From: a virus
Length of the DNA: 57,624 nucleotides
Strand: one strand, 5' to 3'
IMG/VR virus record: IMGVR_UViG_3300010354_000104
Coordinates: 1 to 57,624 of that record
Shown: one piece after another, positions 14,786 through 23,437 of the stretch
How the letters are laid out: each line of letters starts with the position of its first letter
How positions within the stretch are numbered: the first letter of the stretch is position 1
The notes under the pieces: generated by a model
The model's database searches: none
The model's input: the letters and a program-made list of their open reading frames with translations, nothing else
Told to the model about the DNA's origin: nothing
Translations under genes and position numbers: made by a program

Positions 14786-16471
14786 ATGGAACTAGAAAAA
14801 CTCAAGAAATACGGCGAAGCACCTGATTTTCTTACTGAGATTGGTTATAAAACATTGTTGGGTGGTTATCTCCTCCCTAATGAAACTCCTAAAGGCATGT
14901 GGAGCCGAGTTGCGCGCACAGCCGCTAATATTCTTAAAAAACCAGAACTTGAAGAAAAATTTTTTAATATGCTCTGGAGGGGATGGGTAGGACTTGCTAC
15001 TCCAGTGGCTAGCAATATGGGTACAAACAGAGGATTGCCTATAAGTTGTTATTCAATTTCTCCAATGGACTCAACTAGTTCTATTTTAGAAAAAGGCCAT
15101 GAGTTGGCAATGTTGACAAAAAATGGTGGCGGTGTCGGTGTTTATATGGGAGACTTACGGCCTGCGGGGTCTAAAATTAGAACAGGTGGAACATCCGAAG
15201 GTATGATTCCGTTTGCAAAGATTTACGATTCTATTACCGTAGGCATTAGTCAAGGAAATGTACGCCGTGGCGCTGCAGCTATTTATCTTCCCGTTGACCA
15301 TGGCGATATCAAAGCCTTTCTGCGCATGCGCCGCCCCGAAGGTGACCCTAATCGCCAATGCCTCAATCTTCATCACGCCGTTTGTATTCCAGATAGCTTT
15401 ATGCACAAAGTGCAGTCTGGAGATGAATCTTCTCAAGAGCTATTAAGGGAAATTTATAAGGCACGCCTTGAGACAGGTGAGCCGTATATTTTTTATTCAG
15501 ACAATGTAAATTCACAAAATCCAAAAGCATATACAAAAAATAACTTAAAGATTTCAACAAGTAATATCTGCAGTGAGATTGTTTTGTATACCGACCACGA
15601 CCATACTTTTGTTTGTTGTTTGTCTTCTCTTAATCTAGCTAAATGGCACGAATGGAAAGATACAGACACAGTCGAGTTGTCCGTTTACCTTCTTGATGCC
15701 GTACTGACTGAGTTTATTGAGAAGGCTCAAAAGCTACAAGGCTTTGAGTCTGCAGTTCGTTCTGCCATCAAGGGCAGAGCATTGGGCTTGGGCGTCATGG
15801 GTTGGCACACTTTGCTGCAGCAAGAGCGCGTAGGGATGGGGTCATTTAGAGCCAAAATTCTTAATAAAGCTATCTTTAAAAATATTAACGAAAATGCAAT
15901 CAAGGCATCTAAGAAACTCGCCGAAGAGTTTGGTGAGCCAGAATGGTGTAAAGGAACAGGACTACGGTCTAGCCACTTAATCGCTATTGCTCCTACAGCA
16001 TCCAACTCTCTTATTACAGGCAATATTTCTGCAGGTATTGAACCAATCAACGCTAATGCGTATGTCAAAAAGACAGCTAAAGGCACTTTTATTGAATTTA
16101 ATCCTCTACTTAAGAAAAGACTTCAAGAGCTAAGCAAAGATACCGAAGAGGTATGGAACGCTATCGTTAAAGATGAGGGGTCAGTTCGAGGACTAGACTT
16201 CTTGTCAGAAGAAGATAAAGATGTCTTTAAGACTGCTTTTGAGATTGACCAACTGACTCTTATTGACTTGGCGGCAGACAGACAGCCATTTATTTGTCAG
16301 GCACAGTCTTTAAATTTATTTTTCTCAAAAGATGTAGACCCTCAATATTTTCACGAAGTTCACTGGACAGCATGGCAGAAAAAAGTTAAGACCCTCTATT
16401 ATGTACGCAGCTCCTCTGTCTTGAGGGCTGACTTGTCTTCGAGAGGTGAATGTGTCGCGTGCGAAGGATGA
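14786..16471 (+). CDS. nrdA: Class I ribonucleotide reductase, alpha (catalytic) subunit
   Basis: Reduces ribonucleotides to deoxyribonucleotides. Motifs include ISCY (catalytic Cys, near residue 85), the KNGGGVGVYMGDLRPAGSKI loop, NICSEI (the NxCxE active-site signature), FVCCLSSLNL (second redox Cys), IAPTASNSLITG and a C-terminal CVACEG (CxxC redox shuttle). The N-terminal ATP-cone is absent: the protein begins almost directly with the ten-stranded barrel region, so dATP feedback inhibition through the cone should be missing (inference). At 561 residues it is short for the family. The following deaminase gene overlaps its 3' end by 20 bases. Confidence 0.96.
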   Translation: MELEKLKKYGEAPDFLTEIGYKTLLGGYLLPNETPKGMWSRVARTAANILKKPELEEKFFNMLWRGWVGLATPVASNMGTNRGLPISCYSISPMDSTSSILEKGHELAMLTKNGGGVGVYMGDLRPAGSKIRTGGTSEGMIPFAKIYDSITVGISQGNVRRGAAAIYLPVDHGDIKAFLRMRRPEGDPNRQCLNLHHAVCIPDSFMHKVQSGDESSQELLREIYKARLETGEPYIFYSDNVNSQNPKAYTKNNLKISTSNICSEIVLYTDHDHTFVCCLSSLNLAKWHEWKDTDTVELSVYLLDAVLTEFIEKAQKLQGFESAVRSAIKGRALGLGVMGWHTLLQQERVGMGSFRAKILNKAIFKNINENAIKASKKLAEEFGEPEWCKGTGLRSSHLIAIAPTASNSLITGNISAGIEPINANAYVKKTAKGTFIEFNPLLKKRLQELSKDTEEVWNAIVKDEGSVRGLDFLSEEDKDVFKTAFEIDQLTLIDLAADRQPFICQAQSLNLFFSKDVDPQYFHEVHWTAWQKKVKTLYYVRSSSVLRADLSSRGECVACEG

Positions 16472-16910
16472 AAAATTAATTAAAGAAGACGGGCATTTTA
16501 TTGCTTACGCCGTCATTGTAAGTAAATTTTCTCCCGATAAAAAAAGACAAGTCGGTGCAGTTGTGGTTAAGGACGGTCACAAACTATCGGATGGTCACAA
16601 CAAACCAGTTCCTAATAAAAAAATAGATAATTATTTTTGCCAATCAAAGCAACCGTTTATGATTCACGCTGAAATGGATGCTTTATTAAAACTTACTTTA
16701 AAACAAACTAAAAACTCCACTATTTATACTACCTTAGCTCCTTGCATAGAATGTTGCAAACTCATAGCTGCATGCGGAATTGATAGGGTGGTTTATAAAG
16801 AAGACCATAAAGATGCAAATGTTAATTATTTAAAAGAGTTAGGCATAACAGTCGATAAATATATTGACATTTTGAAATATTGTGATAAAATTGAATCATT
16901 GCAGGAATAA
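16452..16910 (+). CDS. dCMP deaminase-like zinc enzyme
   Basis: Zinc deaminase of the CMP/dCMP family, likely converting dCMP to dUMP for dTTP synthesis. Zinc motifs are HAEMDAL near residue 73 and APCIECCKLI near 97, with a KRQVGAVVVKDG strand ahead of them as usual. The C-terminus has IDRVVYKEDHKDANVNYLKELGI, typical of the fold. Length 152 residues. The start is embedded in the end of nrdA; GTG at 16452 has GAGG five bases ahead, while GTG at 16446 is also possible. A second, divergent deaminase is encoded at 30063. Confidence 0.85.
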   Translation: MSRAKDEKLIKEDGHFIAYAVIVSKFSPDKKRQVGAVVVKDGHKLSDGHNKPVPNKKIDNYFCQSKQPFMIHAEMDALLKLTLKQTKNSTIYTTLAPCIECCKLIAACGIDRVVYKEDHKDANVNYLKELGITVDKYIDILKYCDKIESLQE

Positions 16911-16923
16911 ACCTGTACAATCC

Positions 16924-16930
16924 TAAAATA
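16924..16930 (+). promoter_or_regulatory. TAAAATA promoter-like element
   Basis: TAAAATAGAATAG ends about 11 bases before the ATG at 16948 and overlaps the approach to its AGGGGA ribosome site. Same class as the elements before the capsid and tail genes. Confidence 0.45.
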
Positions 16931-16947
16931 GAATAGGGGATTTTTCC

Positions 16948-17442
16948 ATGGCGCACGCTCGTGAATTAAAACTTCTTCAGGGTCTTGTTGATACTCAGCT
17001 TAAATCATTCGGCTGGAAAGACCCCAAAGCTCTCTTTGTTGGACAGGACGGAGAAGGCTACGCTTCTCTTTTCGTCAACTTTACTGACGCTACTTACAGC
17101 ACAAACGACGTTGCTGTTCTAGTTCGTTTGATTCCGGCAGGCGACGGTCTTCCAGCTTCTATGTTCACCCTCAGCCACAGCGGCAACGCTCCAATCCATG
17201 GCTCAGTCCATGCTCTGGTTGCTTGCGAAGCTCCCTTGGCTCTCATGGGCGACCATGCTAAGTTTTTGCAGGATGTTGTTCACTGCCTTCGCGGCGTTCT
17301 TGGCTCACCAGTTGAGCTTAAGCTTACCGCTAACGGCGTTCTTCCTGAATTTAAAGGAATCAACGGTGCCGGCGCTGACAGCCTTCCAGCGGACAGCATG
17401 GCTCTTGCTCCTTCTCGCACAGCGGTTGTTGGCGGCGTTTAA
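16948..17442 (+). CDS. Unknown, probably abundant virion protein
   Basis: A 164-residue protein with no recognised family. It is rich in small residues and beta-prone, and its codons are strongly biased to GCT, CTT, GGC and GAC like those of the capsid gene, which suggests high expression. There is no signal peptide and no catalytic motif. It has its own promoter-like element and precedes the acidic protein at 17482 by 39 bases. A capsid decoration or internal head protein is a reasonable guess, not shown. Confidence 0.5.
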   Translation: MAHARELKLLQGLVDTQLKSFGWKDPKALFVGQDGEGYASLFVNFTDATYSTNDVAVLVRLIPAGDGLPASMFTLSHSGNAPIHGSVHALVACEAPLALMGDHAKFLQDVVHCLRGVLGSPVELKLTANGVLPEFKGINGAGADSLPADSMALAPSRTAVVGGV

Positions 17443-17481
17443 TCGCTGTCAGCTCCCTTTTAAACACAAGGAGAAGAAAAA

Positions 17482-18222
17482 ATGGACGATATTAAAAATC
17501 TATTAGAAGAAATCAACAGTTTGACGGCAGAAGTTGAAAAACTTGCTAAGTCAGATATGTATAAGGCAGAAGACGGTCCCGTTCCTCCTAAGTTTGACGA
17601 AGGCGATGAGGAAAAGGAAGAAGCGCCAGAAGCCCCTGAAATGGAAGGCGGAGAAGCTCCAGAAGCTCCAGAAGCTGAAGACAAGATTGAAGACCAAGCC
17701 GACGAACTCGAAGACGCTGCTGAAGAAGGCGGCGAGTCACTCGACGAAGTTGTCAAGGCCCTCGACGACGAAGACCTTCAAGAACTAATGGCCGCTGTTC
17801 AGGCTGAAATGGCCGCTCGTCAAGGCGGCGCTGAAGGCGCAGCTCCCGCTCCAGAAGCTCCCGCAGCTCCTGACATGGGCAAAGCCATTCCTCCAATGCA
17901 TAAAGCTATGGATGACATGAAGAAGACTATGGACGAAATGAAGAAGTCACTTGACAGCCTCCGCGCTGAAAATGCTTCTCTCAAGAAGTCAGCTCCTGTT
18001 AGCCGCCCTGCAGCTATGAACCGCGCTGAAGTTCAGACAATGGCTAAGTCAGACGCTGTTCCTGAGATGCTCAGCAAGTCAGAAGTCGTTGAGTATCTAC
18101 TCAACACCAAGGCTCCTGTATCTCTTGTTCAGGATGCTAACTGGGCTAGTTCACCCGCTGAACTCCGCGATGTTTATGCCAAGGCTGAACTCAAGGGTGT
18201 CAAAATCCCAACTAAGAAATAA
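17482..18222 (+). CDS. Acidic coiled-coil protein, scaffold-like
   Basis: A 246-residue protein. Residues 30-85 are extremely acidic with repeated EAPEAPE units; residues 85-110 are helical (LDEVVKALDDEDLQELMAAVQ); residues 135-165 form a Met/Lys-rich heptad coil (MHKAMDDMKKTMDEMKKSL). A folded C-terminus ends at KGVKIPTKK. The peptide (L/M)AKSD or LSKSE recurs at about residues 23, 187 and 198 and also occurs in the polyvalent proteins further right. Composition fits a capsid scaffold or internal head protein. It has a strong AAGGAG site, capsid-like codon use and a terminator directly after it. Function is inferred. Confidence 0.5.
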   Translation: MDDIKNLLEEINSLTAEVEKLAKSDMYKAEDGPVPPKFDEGDEEKEEAPEAPEMEGGEAPEAPEAEDKIEDQADELEDAAEEGGESLDEVVKALDDEDLQELMAAVQAEMAARQGGAEGAAPAPEAPAAPDMGKAIPPMHKAMDDMKKTMDEMKKSLDSLRAENASLKKSAPVSRPAAMNRAEVQTMAKSDAVPEMLSKSEVVEYLLNTKAPVSLVQDANWASSPAELRDVYAKAELKGVKIPTKK

Positions 18223-18243
18223 TTTCTTAGTTTTTAACTAAAG

Positions 18244-18287
18244 GCGGCTCTTTTGTATGAAAAACATGCACTTGAGCCGCTTTTTTT
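18244..18287 (+). terminator. Rho-independent terminator
   Basis: GCGGCTC at 18244-18250 pairs with GAGCCGC at 18274-18280, followed by seven T. The long 23-base loop contains a smaller possible hairpin (TGCA region). It follows the stop of the acidic protein by about 20 bases and ends the 16948-18222 unit. Confidence 0.8.
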
Positions 18288-18291
18288 GTTG

Positions 18292-18298
18292 TAAAATA
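18292..18298 (+). promoter_or_regulatory. TAAAATA promoter-like element
   Basis: TTGTAAAATAGAACTATG directly abuts the next start codon (18304). If it is a minus 10 box, transcription would begin at or inside that codon, implying leaderless translation or use of the internal ATG at 18352. Confidence 0.4.
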
Positions 18299-18303
18299 GA
18301 ACT

Positions 18304-18573
18304 ATGAAATTTATCTGGACAGACAGACGATTATTTGCAGGATTATTCGCCATGACGCTCCTTGCGTTGCTGGCATGGCGTTCATCGTCTTCTGTAACAG
18401 GTGATTTTATTTGGGCAATTGTAACTATAGTAGGTGTCATTGGTGGTTCTAATGCTTGGCAGGCAGCGCAGGTTGCTAAGCATGGTAAGAGTTTAGGGGT
18501 AAATGTTAATGTCAGAGAAGAAGAACAGCAGCAGCCGAAAACCTCAAAACGTGAGCAGCCCAAGAACCAGTAA
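18304..18573 (+). CDS. Small membrane protein, holin candidate
   Basis: An 89-residue protein with two hydrophobic segments: about residues 10-25 (LFAGLFAMTLLALLAW) and 33-53 (GDFIWAIVTIVGVIGGSNAW), and a charged hydrophilic tail rich in Gln and Lys. Two short membrane spans followed by a charged tail is a class II holin layout. There is no ribosome site before the first ATG; an in-frame ATG at 18352 has AGGA nine bases ahead, so two start sites are possible, as known for several holins. The next gene encodes an XhlA-like protein and overlaps its end. Assignment rests on topology and context only. Confidence 0.5.
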   Translation: MKFIWTDRRLFAGLFAMTLLALLAWRSSSSVTGDFIWAIVTIVGVIGGSNAWQAAQVAKHGKSLGVNVNVREEEQQQPKTSKREQPKNQ

Positions 18574-18958
18574 GATAGTCGTCCAACAAGCATCAGTATC
18601 TAACGATGTAATTGTCGAGAAACTATCTGAACTGTCTGACCACGTCAAAGATATTAAAAAGAACGTAGAAGCCGTTGAGGCTTTATCTGTTAATTCCGAC
18701 AAAACTCTAGCCGTTCAGGCTCAGCAACTTGCTGAACATATGCGCCGCACCGATGCCCTTGAAAGTCTAGTCAAACTCAATAAAGAAGAGCTAGAGCGCC
18801 AAGATACAAAAGTATTTACAGAACAAAAAGAACTTTTAGAAAAAGTTACAGAAGTCGGCACAGAAGTTAGCAAAATTAAAACTTTTGTTGTGTGGGGTGC
18901 CGGCGCTGTTGGCTTTATCATCACAGTTGTACAATTTATCTTGAAAGTGACTGGTTGA
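18509..18958 (+). CDS. XhlA-like coiled-coil protein with C-terminal membrane anchor
   Basis: A 149-residue protein: disordered basic N-terminus, long coiled coil from about residue 25 to 120, and a single C-terminal membrane span (FVVWGAGAVGFIITVVQFIL). This is the architecture of XhlA-type proteins that accompany holins in lysis. The ORF opens at 18503, but AGGGG is better placed for the ATG at 18509. It overlaps the holin candidate by 65 bases in another frame, which supports a joint lysis or membrane role. Other tail-anchored coiled coils would look the same. Confidence 0.5.
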   Translation: MSEKKNSSSRKPQNVSSPRTSKIVVQQASVSNDVIVEKLSELSDHVKDIKKNVEAVEALSVNSDKTLAVQAQQLAEHMRRTDALESLVKLNKEELERQDTKVFTEQKELLEKVTEVGTEVSKIKTFVVWGAGAVGFIITVVQFILKVTG

Positions 18959-18959
18959 T

Positions 18960-19670
18960 ATGGTAATTTACAAAATTACATGTCTAATTGATAATAAGAT
19001 ATATATAGGACAAACTAGAAAAAAACTGTCTGAAAGATGGGCGCAACATATTTGCCAAGTAAGATATGTAAAAGAAGATAACAATAGAAAAATATGCAGA
19101 TATTTGCATACTGCTATGAAAAAACATGGAATTGAAAATTTTAAAATAGAAATTATAGAAGAATGCAGCTCAATAGAAGAACTAAATAAAAGAGAATCTG
19201 AGTTAATTCAAGAACTTAATTCATTAACTCCAAATGGATATAATCTTCAGCTAGGAGGCGACTCTAGGGTCGCATCAGAAGAGACGAGAAAAAAACTATC
19301 AGAAAAGCTCTCTGGAAAAAACAACCCAATGTATGGAAGAGCTGGTTCTGAAAAACAAAAAGCATGGCTACGAGAATATAATAAAAAACCTAGAACCGAA
19401 AGCTGGAGAGAAAATTGCAAAAAAGCTCAACAGGAAAGAGCTGGTTTGGGATTAAATAAAGGTTTTACGAGAAAAAAAACTCCAGAAGAAATAGAAAAAA
19501 CTAGGTCTAAAAAGCTAAAAACTTATAAATTTTTATCACCATCGGGTGAAATTTATACTATACCCGATATGCATAAATTTGCAAAAGAATTTGGCTTTAA
19601 TGCTCGTAGCTTAAGAAAAGCATATCAGTTTAAGCGCAAATACAAAGAATGGACCCCTGTTTATGAGTAA
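18960..19670 (+). CDS. GIY-YIG homing endonuclease
   Basis: Free-standing mobile endonuclease. The N-terminus has the GIY-YIG core in variant form (VIYKITCLIDNKIYIGQTRK), then the catalytic-type Arg in LSERWAQHI and the Glu helix IEELNKRESELIQ with NGYNLQLGG. A NUMOD3-like stretch follows (SGKNNPMYGR), and a C-terminal NUMOD/helix-turn-helix (SPSGEIYTIPDMHKFAKEFGFNARSL) for DNA recognition. It is far more AT-rich than its neighbours, has no clear ribosome site and fits snugly between two genes, overlapping the next by eight bases: signs of recent insertion. Confidence 0.9.
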   Translation: MVIYKITCLIDNKIYIGQTRKKLSERWAQHICQVRYVKEDNNRKICRYLHTAMKKHGIENFKIEIIEECSSIEELNKRESELIQELNSLTPNGYNLQLGGDSRVASEETRKKLSEKLSGKNNPMYGRAGSEKQKAWLREYNKKPRTESWRENCKKAQQERAGLGLNKGFTRKKTPEEIEKTRSKKLKTYKFLSPSGEIYTIPDMHKFAKEFGFNARSLRKAYQFKRKYKEWTPVYE

Positions 19671-22194
19671 AAAATTTGTACTAAAAGCTAAGCACAAATC
19701 TAAGAAGGGGGGCTTGACTGCTGAGGGGAGGCGGGCGTATAACCGCGCTACCGGCAGTCATTTGAAAGCACCTCAGCCCGAAGGCGGCTCAAGAAAAAAG
19801 AGCTATTGTGCCAGAAGCAAGGGTCAAATGAAAGACCACAATATAGACTGCTCAAAGACTCCAGACAAAAGAATCTGTTTGGCTAGAAGACGTTGGAAAT
19901 GCCGCAAGTCACTTCAAAAGTCAGACATGCCACCTAAAGCAAAACTTGCTGCATTCTTGCGCGACCATATTGACAACAAACTTGCTCTAAAGGCAGCAGA
20001 ACCAAAAATTACAAAGTCAGGTGAACTAGAAAAAGCTATAAGTCCTGAACAACAAAAAGAAAATATTAGAAAACAAAGAGAACTGCAGAATAGGCAAGTT
20101 GTTTCCCAATTAAAGGGAAAACTTACACCTAGCACACAATCAAACAAACAAAAAAAATATATGATTGATTCTGGTTCGGTAGATTTATATGACGAATATT
20201 ATAATAAGACAGGCGAAGAAGAAGGTACTGCAGATACAGAAAGTTACGAATATCAAAAGTTTTTAAAAGACAATAAACATTCATTGCCTTATTTTGTTGA
20301 TTTTCACACGGAAGATGATGATTGGGCCGGAAGAATAGAGTTTGAACCTCATCAAAATGGCAAAAATATTCATATTACAAATTCTGAGTTTGAAAAAGAA
20401 CATCAAAATAAAGGATTAGAAGAGGCTGCTCAAAAAATAGCAGAAGAGCATTATGGTAAGCCTTTACTAACAAGCAAAAAAACACAACCAAAATCTGTTC
20501 CTTCTAAACCAGAACCAACTCCCGCTCCTGCTTCATCCAAGGCATCACACCTTAGAGTTGTTAAAAGCTTAAACGCAGACAAAACAGGCATGTCAGCCTT
20601 GATGAAGGCACTTAAACAATGTGCTTGTAAAAAGTCAGACAAGCTCGCCGGTGGTAAAGGCGACACTAAAGACATTTCAGATTTTGATGCAAAACAAGTT
20701 GAGATGGGCCTCAAAGTTGAAATGGAGCACACTAAAGACCGCGAAGTTGCTCAAGAGATTGTTGCAGACCATCTCTCCGAAGACCCTTCATACTATTCAA
20801 AGCTCAAAGGTTCTGGACTAGCTGATGAGTTGAAAAAAGCTATAAGTCCTGAACAACAAAAAGAAAATATTAGAAAACAAAGAGAACTACAGAATAGGCA
20901 AGTTGTTCAGACCCTTAAACCACAAAAAAGACTTGGAAACGCTATATGTCTTGTCTGCGATTCTCCTATGGACTCATCAGAAGGCATGGCTCATGCAGAT
21001 TGTTTCGATGAATTTGAAGATTATGATGAATTTGAAAACTTTATAAAACAAAAAAAACAACAAGAAGCCAAGAAGCCAACTTCTATTCCATCTAAAACAT
21101 CGCATTTACAAGTAGTAAAAAGCTTAGAAAAAGCAGACCGCTGTTGGGAAGGCTACGAACCGACTCCTGGCAAAAAGCCATATTCAAAAGGCTCATGCAG
21201 AAAGATTAAAAAGTCTATTACTGCCGAAGCAATTGAGGCGGGACAGTATCAAGGTGAACAATTAGACAGTCATCACCACAATCGTTTGGGCGTTGAGTAT
21301 AAAGGAATGGCTCAAAAAGCTCACAAAATGGGCGATAGGAAGAAAGCCCGTGAGTTTCACGACAAGGCTCTTCACCACTTCAAAATGGCCGATAAGATGG
21401 GCTTCCAAGCGGAAGAGCCCCTCGAAAAAAAAATAGGCGGTAAAGTTGCTGCAGGTTTGACGGCGTTGGCAGGAATGATGCCGACTCAGTTTGCCGCAGC
21501 TTCAGGTAACCCAACTCAAACTGAAATAACTGCCAAGCCAATTCCAAAAGAAAAATACCCAGACTTTAATGCTCACAACGCAATCTCCATGATTGAGTCG
21601 TCAGGTGGCAAAAATATTATTCATAAGTTTATTCCAAAACAAAACCAAAGAGCAGTATCCCGTTATGGTCTATTGCCAACAAGAGTCATGGAGCTATACG
21701 CTCGTAGCCCAGAGTTTAGAGAGTCGCCTCAAGGTAAGATGGTTGGCGAAATACTAGAGCCACACCTATCAAAGCATAAAACAAAAAACTTTTACGATAC
21801 GGCAGCATTTGTTCAAAAAACACCTAAAGATGTTCGCGGGCAGTTGTATCAGCAAATCAACAAGATTACAGAAAACCCAGAACACGACAAAGCTATTTTT
21901 GAAGCTTCAAGAAAACACAGCATGGAAAATCTTTTAAGTGTTACTTCTGACCCAGTAGAACTTGAAATTATGGCAACTCATGCCCATCATTGGCACTGGC
22001 CTAGAACAAAGAGGCTCTATCAAAAGGGTGGCCTTGATGCTGTTATCAATGATGAAAAGTCAAAAGAAGGCAACTACATTAAAAAGTTCCATAAACAGTT
22101 ACCTGAAGGCCACCCCGTTAAAGAGCGTATTGAAGAAGCTTTGCCTCAGCCCCAACCTCCTGTAAAGAAGAAAGCTCCCTTCCATGGAAGTTAA
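19663..22194 (+). CDS. Modular virion-type protein with a lytic transglycosylase-like C-terminus
   Basis: An 843-residue modular protein. Residues 12-80 (GGLTAEGRRAYNRATGSHLKAPQPEGG and a CLARRRWKC end) resemble a phage domain I know as DUF6321 (from memory). Near residues 123-150 and 390-415 stand two copies of a peptide beginning LEKAISPEQQKENIRKQREL, encoded by an 80-bp DNA repeat. Linkers SHLRVVKSL and SHLQVVKSL occur near residues 296 and 482. A CWEGYEPTPGKKPYSKGSC motif follows near 494. Residues 620-800 contain AISMIESSGGKN and RYGLLPTRVMEL, resembling the SLT lysozyme-like core. The gene probably encodes a capsid-borne or tail-delivered cargo; domain calls are moderate to weak. Confidence 0.6.
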   Translation: MSKKFVLKAKHKSKKGGLTAEGRRAYNRATGSHLKAPQPEGGSRKKSYCARSKGQMKDHNIDCSKTPDKRICLARRRWKCRKSLQKSDMPPKAKLAAFLRDHIDNKLALKAAEPKITKSGELEKAISPEQQKENIRKQRELQNRQVVSQLKGKLTPSTQSNKQKKYMIDSGSVDLYDEYYNKTGEEEGTADTESYEYQKFLKDNKHSLPYFVDFHTEDDDWAGRIEFEPHQNGKNIHITNSEFEKEHQNKGLEEAAQKIAEEHYGKPLLTSKKTQPKSVPSKPEPTPAPASSKASHLRVVKSLNADKTGMSALMKALKQCACKKSDKLAGGKGDTKDISDFDAKQVEMGLKVEMEHTKDREVAQEIVADHLSEDPSYYSKLKGSGLADELKKAISPEQQKENIRKQRELQNRQVVQTLKPQKRLGNAICLVCDSPMDSSEGMAHADCFDEFEDYDEFENFIKQKKQQEAKKPTSIPSKTSHLQVVKSLEKADRCWEGYEPTPGKKPYSKGSCRKIKKSITAEAIEAGQYQGEQLDSHHHNRLGVEYKGMAQKAHKMGDRKKAREFHDKALHHFKMADKMGFQAEEPLEKKIGGKVAAGLTALAGMMPTQFAAASGNPTQTEITAKPIPKEKYPDFNAHNAISMIESSGGKNIIHKFIPKQNQRAVSRYGLLPTRVMELYARSPEFRESPQGKMVGEILEPHLSKHKTKNFYDTAAFVQKTPKDVRGQLYQQINKITENPEHDKAIFEASRKHSMENLLSVTSDPVELEIMATHAHHWHWPRTKRLYQKGGLDAVINDEKSKEGNYIKKFHKQLPEGHPVKERIEEALPQPQPPVKKKAPFHGS
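20029..20105 (+). repeat. Long dispersed repeat, copy 1 of 3
   Basis: About 77 bases beginning GAAAAAGCTATAAGTCCTGA and encoding EKAISPEQQKENI and onward. It is nearly identical to copy 2 at 20832 and about 80 percent similar by eye to copy 3 at 22726. All copies are in the same reading frame and lie at domain junctions. Confidence 0.9.
20832..20909 (+). repeat. Long dispersed repeat, copy 2 of 3
   Basis: Differs from copy 1 at only a few positions across about 77 bases, 800 bases downstream in the same gene. Near-identity at the DNA level, including third codon positions, points to recent duplication or ongoing gene conversion. Confidence 0.9.
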
Positions 22195-23434
22195 AGACAA
22201 AAAACTCGAAAAAGTCTTAGTCTCTAGTGAACCATCAGAAGGCGTTCTTAAAATTGCCAAGTACGATGGCATGAGGCCAAATGAAACTCATGTCAGTACG
22301 ACTCGCGTCCCTCATGAGCGTTTTGGCAGTGTTTATGTTCATCACTTTGAGTCAGACGATGGGACAAATGCTCGCCATCTTGTCTCAATGCACCACGACC
22401 CCCATCAAGCAGGCGTGTCTACTTTGTTGGCGGCAAGACAAAATGAAAACGAGCCAATGACTGTTTATGCAGCAGCAACTCATCCAAACTTTCAAGGCAA
22501 TAGACTCAATTACGTTGCCCTAAGAGAAGCCGTCAAGTCCCATGGCACATTACACTCAGACGTAATGCAGTCGATGCCAGCCTTTAAGAATTGGAACAGA
22601 CTCAAACAAGAAGCTGGCTTTAAAGTTAACATCACAAAGCCATACAGAGAGTCTTCTACAGAAGATGCTTCTATGTTGCCCCATATTGCTCAGTACAGCA
22701 AGCAGGCTCAGAGGATGCAAGATATGGAAAAAGCTATAAGTCCTGAACAGCAAAAAGAAAATATTAAAAAACAAAGACAACTTAAAAACAAAGAAATTAT
22801 TGCTCAACTCAAGTCAAAAGTCGTAGACAAGGCTCCTAAACAAGAGGCGTCTATTCAGCCTAGACTCCTTATGTCTAAAGACGAGTCACCCGTTGGTATC
22901 CCACTTTATCTTAAAACACATCCAAGCCATGACAACCTAACAGGCGTTCATGTTCATGTCGATAGGCTACCAAGTCTAGAAAATTATGGCATCTTAGATG
23001 AGCCAAGAATTGACAGAGCTCTAGACTCGGCAGCATCAAAGGGACACAGCGCTATTTATATTAGCGCAGACCAAATAGACGAACCTAAAAAGCCAAAACT
23101 TCAATTAGTTAAGAGTAAGCTTGTCAAAGCTCTTTGGTTCGCCCCTAAAGTTACTAATGGCCAATATGCCAAGCCTTTCTCTATGGGCGGCACCAAAAAA
23201 GAGAAAAAGACTATTTATAGTCATTTCAGCCACCCAGAGCACGCCAAGTTTAACGCTCAGGAACACCTCGATGCTTATTGGCGTCACCAAGAAAAGATTA
23301 AGCAAAATCCCAAGATGGAGTCTTCTCTTGTCAACTTCCACAAGCAGCAGGCTCAACAGCACTGGGACAAAAGCAGAGACTTGGTAGACAAGGGTGACAC
23401 GACTCGTCGCATCGAAGAAAATAAACCGGGTTAA
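22184..23434 (+). CDS. Modular virion-type protein with GNAT-like N-terminal domain
   Basis: A 416-residue protein. Residues 45-150 look like a GNAT acetyltransferase: MTVYAAATHPNFQGNRLNYVALREAVKSHG resembles the VxPxyRGxGLgxxL motif A, followed by LHSDVMQSMPAFKNWNRL. Near residue 181 is the third copy of the EKAISPEQQ repeat peptide, and near 305 a KLQLVKSKLVKAL linker of the same type as in the preceding protein. The C-terminal part (HFSHPEHAKFNAQEHLDAYWRHQEK) is a charged helical region. The start overlaps the previous gene by 11 bases. It may be delivered with the virion; acetylation target unknown, and function inferred from the fold only. Confidence 0.5.
   Translation: MEVKDKKLEKVLVSSEPSEGVLKIAKYDGMRPNETHVSTTRVPHERFGSVYVHHFESDDGTNARHLVSMHHDPHQAGVSTLLAARQNENEPMTVYAAATHPNFQGNRLNYVALREAVKSHGTLHSDVMQSMPAFKNWNRLKQEAGFKVNITKPYRESSTEDASMLPHIAQYSKQAQRMQDMEKAISPEQQKENIKKQRQLKNKEIIAQLKSKVVDKAPKQEASIQPRLLMSKDESPVGIPLYLKTHPSHDNLTGVHVHVDRLPSLENYGILDEPRIDRALDSAASKGHSAIYISADQIDEPKKPKLQLVKSKLVKALWFAPKVTNGQYAKPFSMGGTKKEKKTIYSHFSHPEHAKFNAQEHLDAYWRHQEKIKQNPKMESSLVNFHKQQAQQHWDKSRDLVDKGDTTRRIEENKPG
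22726..22800 (+). repeat. Long dispersed repeat, copy 3 of 3 (diverged)
   Basis: GAAAAAGCTATAAGTCCTGA is conserved exactly, and later positions drift (KKQRQLKNKEII instead of RKQRELQNRQVV). It lies in a different gene from copies 1 and 2, so the unit has spread between genes. Confidence 0.85.
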
Positions 23435-23437
23435 TCA

